In this document: one piece after another, positions 61,126-64,000 of the stretch
How the letters are laid out: each line of letters begins with the position of its first letter
How positions within the stretch are numbered: the stretch's first letter is position 1
Source of the DNA: an uncultured Bacteroidota bacterium
GTDB lineage: Bacteria > Bacteroidota > Bacteroidia > Chitinophagales > LD1
Reading direction: 5' to 3'
NCBI GenBank assembly: GCA_903919075.1
Contig: CAIXGR010000047.1
Coordinates: forward strand, 1-64,000
DNA: 64,000 nt
The notes under the pieces: generated by a model
The model's input: the letters and a program-made list of their open reading frames with translations, nothing else
Database searches by the model: none
Told to the model about the DNA's origin: nothing
Position numbers and translations under genes: made by a program

Positions 61126-63546
61126 ATGCAGGAAAACATAATGGACAGCGAAGCAAAAACTAAAATAACTTTCGAAGAATTTAAAAGCGAAGTGCTGAGC
61201 GATTTTCGGACCGCTTGTGTTTCGCGCGAGATGAGTTTGCTGGGAAGGAAAGAAGTTTTAACCGGCAAAGCCAAGTTCGGAATATTTGGTGATGGAAAGG
61301 AAATAGCACAAATAGCCCTTTCAAAATCTTTCGAGCCCGGCGACTGGCGCAGCGGCTACTACCGCGACCAAACCTGGATGCTTGCTATAGATGCTTTAAC
61401 GCCCGAACAATTTTTTGCCCAATTATACGCCAACCCCGACCAGAATGAAGAGTTGATGAGCGCCGGCCGGCAAATGAACGGCCACTATGCCACTGCTTTG
61501 CAAGATGCCGACGGGAATTGGTTAGACCAAGCATCAAAATATAATTCAACGGCAGATGCTTCGCCTACTGCCAGCCAAATGCCGCGTTCGTTGGGCATTG
61601 CACTGGCATCAAAACTTTATCGCGAAAATGAAGAGTTGGAAGACTTCACCATTTTTTCGCAAAAAGGAAATGAAGTTTCGTTTGTATCCATCGGCGATGC
61701 TTCTACCAGCGAAGGTTTATTTTGGGAAACGTTGAATGCTGCCGGTGTGTTGCGTGTGCCCCTTGCTATTTCAGTATGGGATGATGGCTATGGTATTTCG
61801 GTGCCACAAAAATACCAAACAACAAAAGAAAGCATTTCAGAAATTACAAAAGGTTTTCAAGCCGATGCCACAGGTAGGGGCGTTGATATTTATGTATGCG
61901 AAGGGTGGAACTATCCTAAACTGGTTGAAACCTACAAGCGAGGAATAGAAAAAATGCGCCGTACGCATATTCCTGCTTTATTTCATATTACTGAAATTAC
62001 ACAACCACAAGGGCACTCTACTTCAGGTTCGCACGAGCGCTATAAAAATGCTGAGCGGTTAGAATGGGAAAAAGATTTCGACTGCCTTAAAAAAATGACC
62101 GAGTGGATTATAAGCAGTGGAATTGCAACTATTGATGAGTGCGAGCAAATACAGGAAGCAGCAAAAAAATATGTTGCCGAAAGCAAGCGCGCAGCCTGGA
62201 GAAAGTTTAGCGAGCCTTTAGCAGAAGAGTTGAAGGAAATGACCAGCATTATTGAGGAAATTGGAGCAGCGGCCGGAACTAGCCAAAGTTTGGAAGCTGC
62301 AATGGATAGTTTGCAAAAAGCTATCGACCCGGTAAGAAAAGATATTTTAAAAACCGGCAAGCAATTACTTCGCCAGTACCGGGGCCAGCAATTTAATGCT
62401 TTAGATAAACTGCGCGAATGGCTAAAAGAGTTTGAAGCGAAATACCGCGATATATACGACTCATATCAATACAGCGAGAGCGATAAAAATGCGCTAAAGG
62501 TTCCGGTTATTCCTGCTGAATATTCCGACAGCTCAAAAACATTGAATGGTTTTGAAGTGCTGAATGTGTTGTTCGATAAAATGTTTACCAAATACCCTAA
62601 CGTAGTTGCCTTTGGCGAAGACGTAGGAAAAATAGGCGATGTAAACCAGGGCTTTGCAGGCATACAAGATAAATACGGGGAGAATAGAATTTTTGATACC
62701 GGTATACGCGAGGCTACTATTATGGGGCAGGGTATAGGTTTAGCTATGCGCGGCTTTCGCCCTATTGCGGAAATTCAATATTTAGATTATTTAATATATG
62801 GCTTAGAGCCATTGGTTGATGACCTTGCCTGTTTGCAATACCGTACCAAAGGCTTACAGAAAGCGCCGTTAATAGTGCGCACACGTGGCCATCGGTTAGA
62901 GGGAATTTGGCACACCGGTTCACCAATGGGCATGATTATAAATTCGCTACGCGGAATGTATGTATGTGTGCCGCGTAATATGGTGCAAGCGGCCGGTATG
63001 TACAATACCATGCTGCAAAGCGATGAACCGGCTTTGGTAATTGAATGTTTAAATGGCTACCGGTTAAAAGAAACGCTGCCTGATAATGTGGATGAGTTCA
63101 CTGTTCCTCTCGGAGTTCCTGAAATATTGCAACAGGGCGATGATGTTACCTTAGTTACCTATGGCAGTTGTGTTCGCATTGCAGAAGAAGCCATGAAACA
63201 ATTGGAAGAAGTAGGAATTTCGGTAGAATTAATTGATGTGCAGACTCTAATTCCGTTCGATATACATAGCAGCATTATTGAATCGATAAAGAAAACTAAC
63301 CGGGTAGTATTTTTAGATGAAGATGTACCCGGTGGCGCTTCAGCATTTATGTTTCAGCAAGTGTTCGAGAAGCAAAGTGCTTACCGGTGGCTTGATTCGG
63401 AACCGCGCACTATTACAGCAAAAGAACATCGCACATCATACGGTACCGATGGCGATTATTTCGGCAAGCCCAACGCCGAAGATGTGTTTGAAGTAATTTA
63501 CGGAATGATGAATGAAGTAGATCCAAGCACATATCCTGCCTTGTAA
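61126..63546 (+). CDS. Fused alpha/beta 2-oxoacid dehydrogenase E1 (branched-chain type)
   Basis: The 806-residue protein joins the alpha (about 1-340) and beta (about 465-806) parts of E1. The alpha half has REMSLLGRKEVLTGKAKFG, SKYNSTADASPTASQMPRSLG and the thiamine motif VSIGDASTSEGLFWETLN ... WDDGYGISVP. The beta half has VVAFGEDVGKIGDVNQGF, EIQYLDYLIYG and VFLDEDVPGGASAFMFQ. Between them is a helical linker of about 110 residues. Such fused E1 proteins are usual in Bacteroidota and probably use branched-chain 2-oxoacids. E2 and E3 are shared or elsewhere (lpdA lies in this window). The ATG at 61126 is chosen; 61141 is possible. Confidence 0.9.
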   Translation: MQENIMDSEAKTKITFEEFKSEVLSDFRTACVSREMSLLGRKEVLTGKAKFGIFGDGKEIAQIALSKSFEPGDWRSGYYRDQTWMLAIDALTPEQFFAQLYANPDQNEELMSAGRQMNGHYATALQDADGNWLDQASKYNSTADASPTASQMPRSLGIALASKLYRENEELEDFTIFSQKGNEVSFVSIGDASTSEGLFWETLNAAGVLRVPLAISVWDDGYGISVPQKYQTTKESISEITKGFQADATGRGVDIYVCEGWNYPKLVETYKRGIEKMRRTHIPALFHITEITQPQGHSTSGSHERYKNAERLEWEKDFDCLKKMTEWIISSGIATIDECEQIQEAAKKYVAESKRAAWRKFSEPLAEELKEMTSIIEEIGAAAGTSQSLEAAMDSLQKAIDPVRKDILKTGKQLLRQYRGQQFNALDKLREWLKEFEAKYRDIYDSYQYSESDKNALKVPVIPAEYSDSSKTLNGFEVLNVLFDKMFTKYPNVVAFGEDVGKIGDVNQGFAGIQDKYGENRIFDTGIREATIMGQGIGLAMRGFRPIAEIQYLDYLIYGLEPLVDDLACLQYRTKGLQKAPLIVRTRGHRLEGIWHTGSPMGMIINSLRGMYVCVPRNMVQAAGMYNTMLQSDEPALVIECLNGYRLKETLPDNVDEFTVPLGVPEILQQGDDVTLVTYGSCVRIAEEAMKQLEEVGISVELIDVQTLIPFDIHSSIIESIKKTNRVVFLDEDVPGGASAFMFQQVFEKQSAYRWLDSEPRTITAKEHRTSYGTDGDYFGKPNAEDVFEVIYGMMNEVDPSTYPAL

Positions 63547-63911
63547 CAACAAGCTCTGGCAGTTTCTTAAAAAAAATTAAAACGTTTGTTTTAGCGCAAC
63601 CACTATTAATAAATTTACGTGGAATAGGAATGATTAAATATTGTTTCTGCTAAAAGATGTAACGATGCAACTATTAGCCAATACAAATAATATTTCGTTC
63701 AAAGAGAAATGGTGGCCAATAAAATATGGCCAGGCCCACATTCCATCTTCGCTAGTGTGGTTTATTTTATCAAAACTACGTCCGCCTACCCGGTATGTCC
63801 TTTTTCTCTTTATTCAACTATACATATAATTAAGTATTGGGTTATACTGCCTTGCATGTAGCATAACTAATTCTAAAACAAAATATTCAATCAACCCTAA
63901 AACCAATAAAA
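63547..63911. other. Intergenic region without a supported gene
   Basis: It contains one 62-codon ORF (from 63641) that has no recognisable family and unusual composition. A TGGCCA-ATAAAATA-TGGCCA palindrome pair is present near 63713-63732. Nothing else was recognised; it serves as the leader and promoter region of the next exported protein. Confidence 0.5.
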
Positions 63912-64000
63912 ATGAAATCGACTATTAAAACACAAATACTTTTTTCTTCTGTTTTTCTTTTATGCTTTTTTTATTTCAGTGCATACTGTCAAACCGATTC
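63912..64000 (+). CDS. Start of an exported protein (3' end outside window)
   Basis: From the ATG at 63912 the frame reads MKSTIKTQILFSSVFLLCFF followed by YFSAYCQTD, a clear signal peptide with a cleavage site after ...YCQ-like residues. Nothing of the mature protein is in the window, so its function is unknown. It was too short for the ORF track. Confidence 0.75.
   Translation, partial: MKSTIKTQILFSSVFLLCFFYFSAYCQTD

Noticed and set aside
63641-63829. 62-codon ORF near the window end
   Set aside because: No family, no good start signal, and composition like non-coding DNA; listed only as part of the gap.
1-64000. tRNA or rRNA genes
   Set aside because: No cloverleaf-compatible GGTTCGAATCC-type T-arm or rRNA segment was seen in the gaps; a tRNAscan run would be decisive.

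Overview
The window looks like a chromosomal segment of a Bacteroidota bacterium, probably environmental and of moderate-to-low GC. The signs are: two large proteases with type IX secretion (T9SS) C-terminal tails; many signal peptides ending in ...AQ or ...SQ; a BatA-domain protein, DUF4199, a fused alpha/beta 2-oxoacid dehydrogenase E1 and a collagen/head-repeat/endosialidase-chaperone surface protein; and promoter -7 elements matching TAnnTTTG instead of sigma70 boxes. No rRNA, tRNA or CRISPR array was recognised. The species cannot be named from the sequence alone.

Layout. 1-1.6 kb is a mobile scar: the 3' part of an IS66-type transposase, then a serine recombinase, next to a GT-C-like membrane protein that seems to lack its C-terminus. 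2.9-4.6 kb is a PaaN-type aldehyde dehydrogenase. 4.6-12.3 kb is a minus-strand block of envelope and sugar genes: GmhA and HddA (heptose), GT4 and GT2 glycosyltransferases, DUF4199, a dihydroorotase-like protein without its metal ligands, and a BatA-domain protein. 12.5-24.3 kb holds recN, small exported proteins, a CPBP protease/cdsA/psd phospholipid cluster, a TMTC-like TPR membrane protein, a YdjM-like membrane hydrolase and dprA.

24.3-36.6 kb is the surface-protein region. An M1 metallopeptidase appears to be fused to an Omp85-like outer-membrane barrel. It is followed by a 1369-residue protein with 207 uninterrupted Gly-X-Y triplets, a trimeric head-repeat domain and an S74 self-cleaving chaperone; then come membrane proteins, a QueD-like enzyme and a secreted nuclease/phosphatase-fold protein. 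36.6-42.9 kb carries a full 2-oxoglutarate dehydrogenase set (sucA, sucB, lpdA) with an RmlD-like reductase. 43-52.8 kb has housekeeping genes (rpsT, radC, pheT, argS, an arginine decarboxylase), a T9SS M43 protease and a TlpA-like thioredoxin. 52.8-59.3 kb has hydroxyacyl-CoA dehydrogenase, a zinc-ribbon/TIM44 protein paired with an SPFH-GYF protein, and a T9SS M1 aminopeptidase. 59.5-63.5 kb has an SCO/DUF420/CxxC set fitting cytochrome oxidase assembly, and the fused E1. The window ends inside the signal peptide of another exported protein.

The main items for follow-up are the collagen-like protein, the M1-Omp85 fusion, the metal-less dihydroorotase in the BatA operon, the zinc-ribbon/SPFH pair, and a set of intergenic tracts that all have a 7-bp period but different core words.
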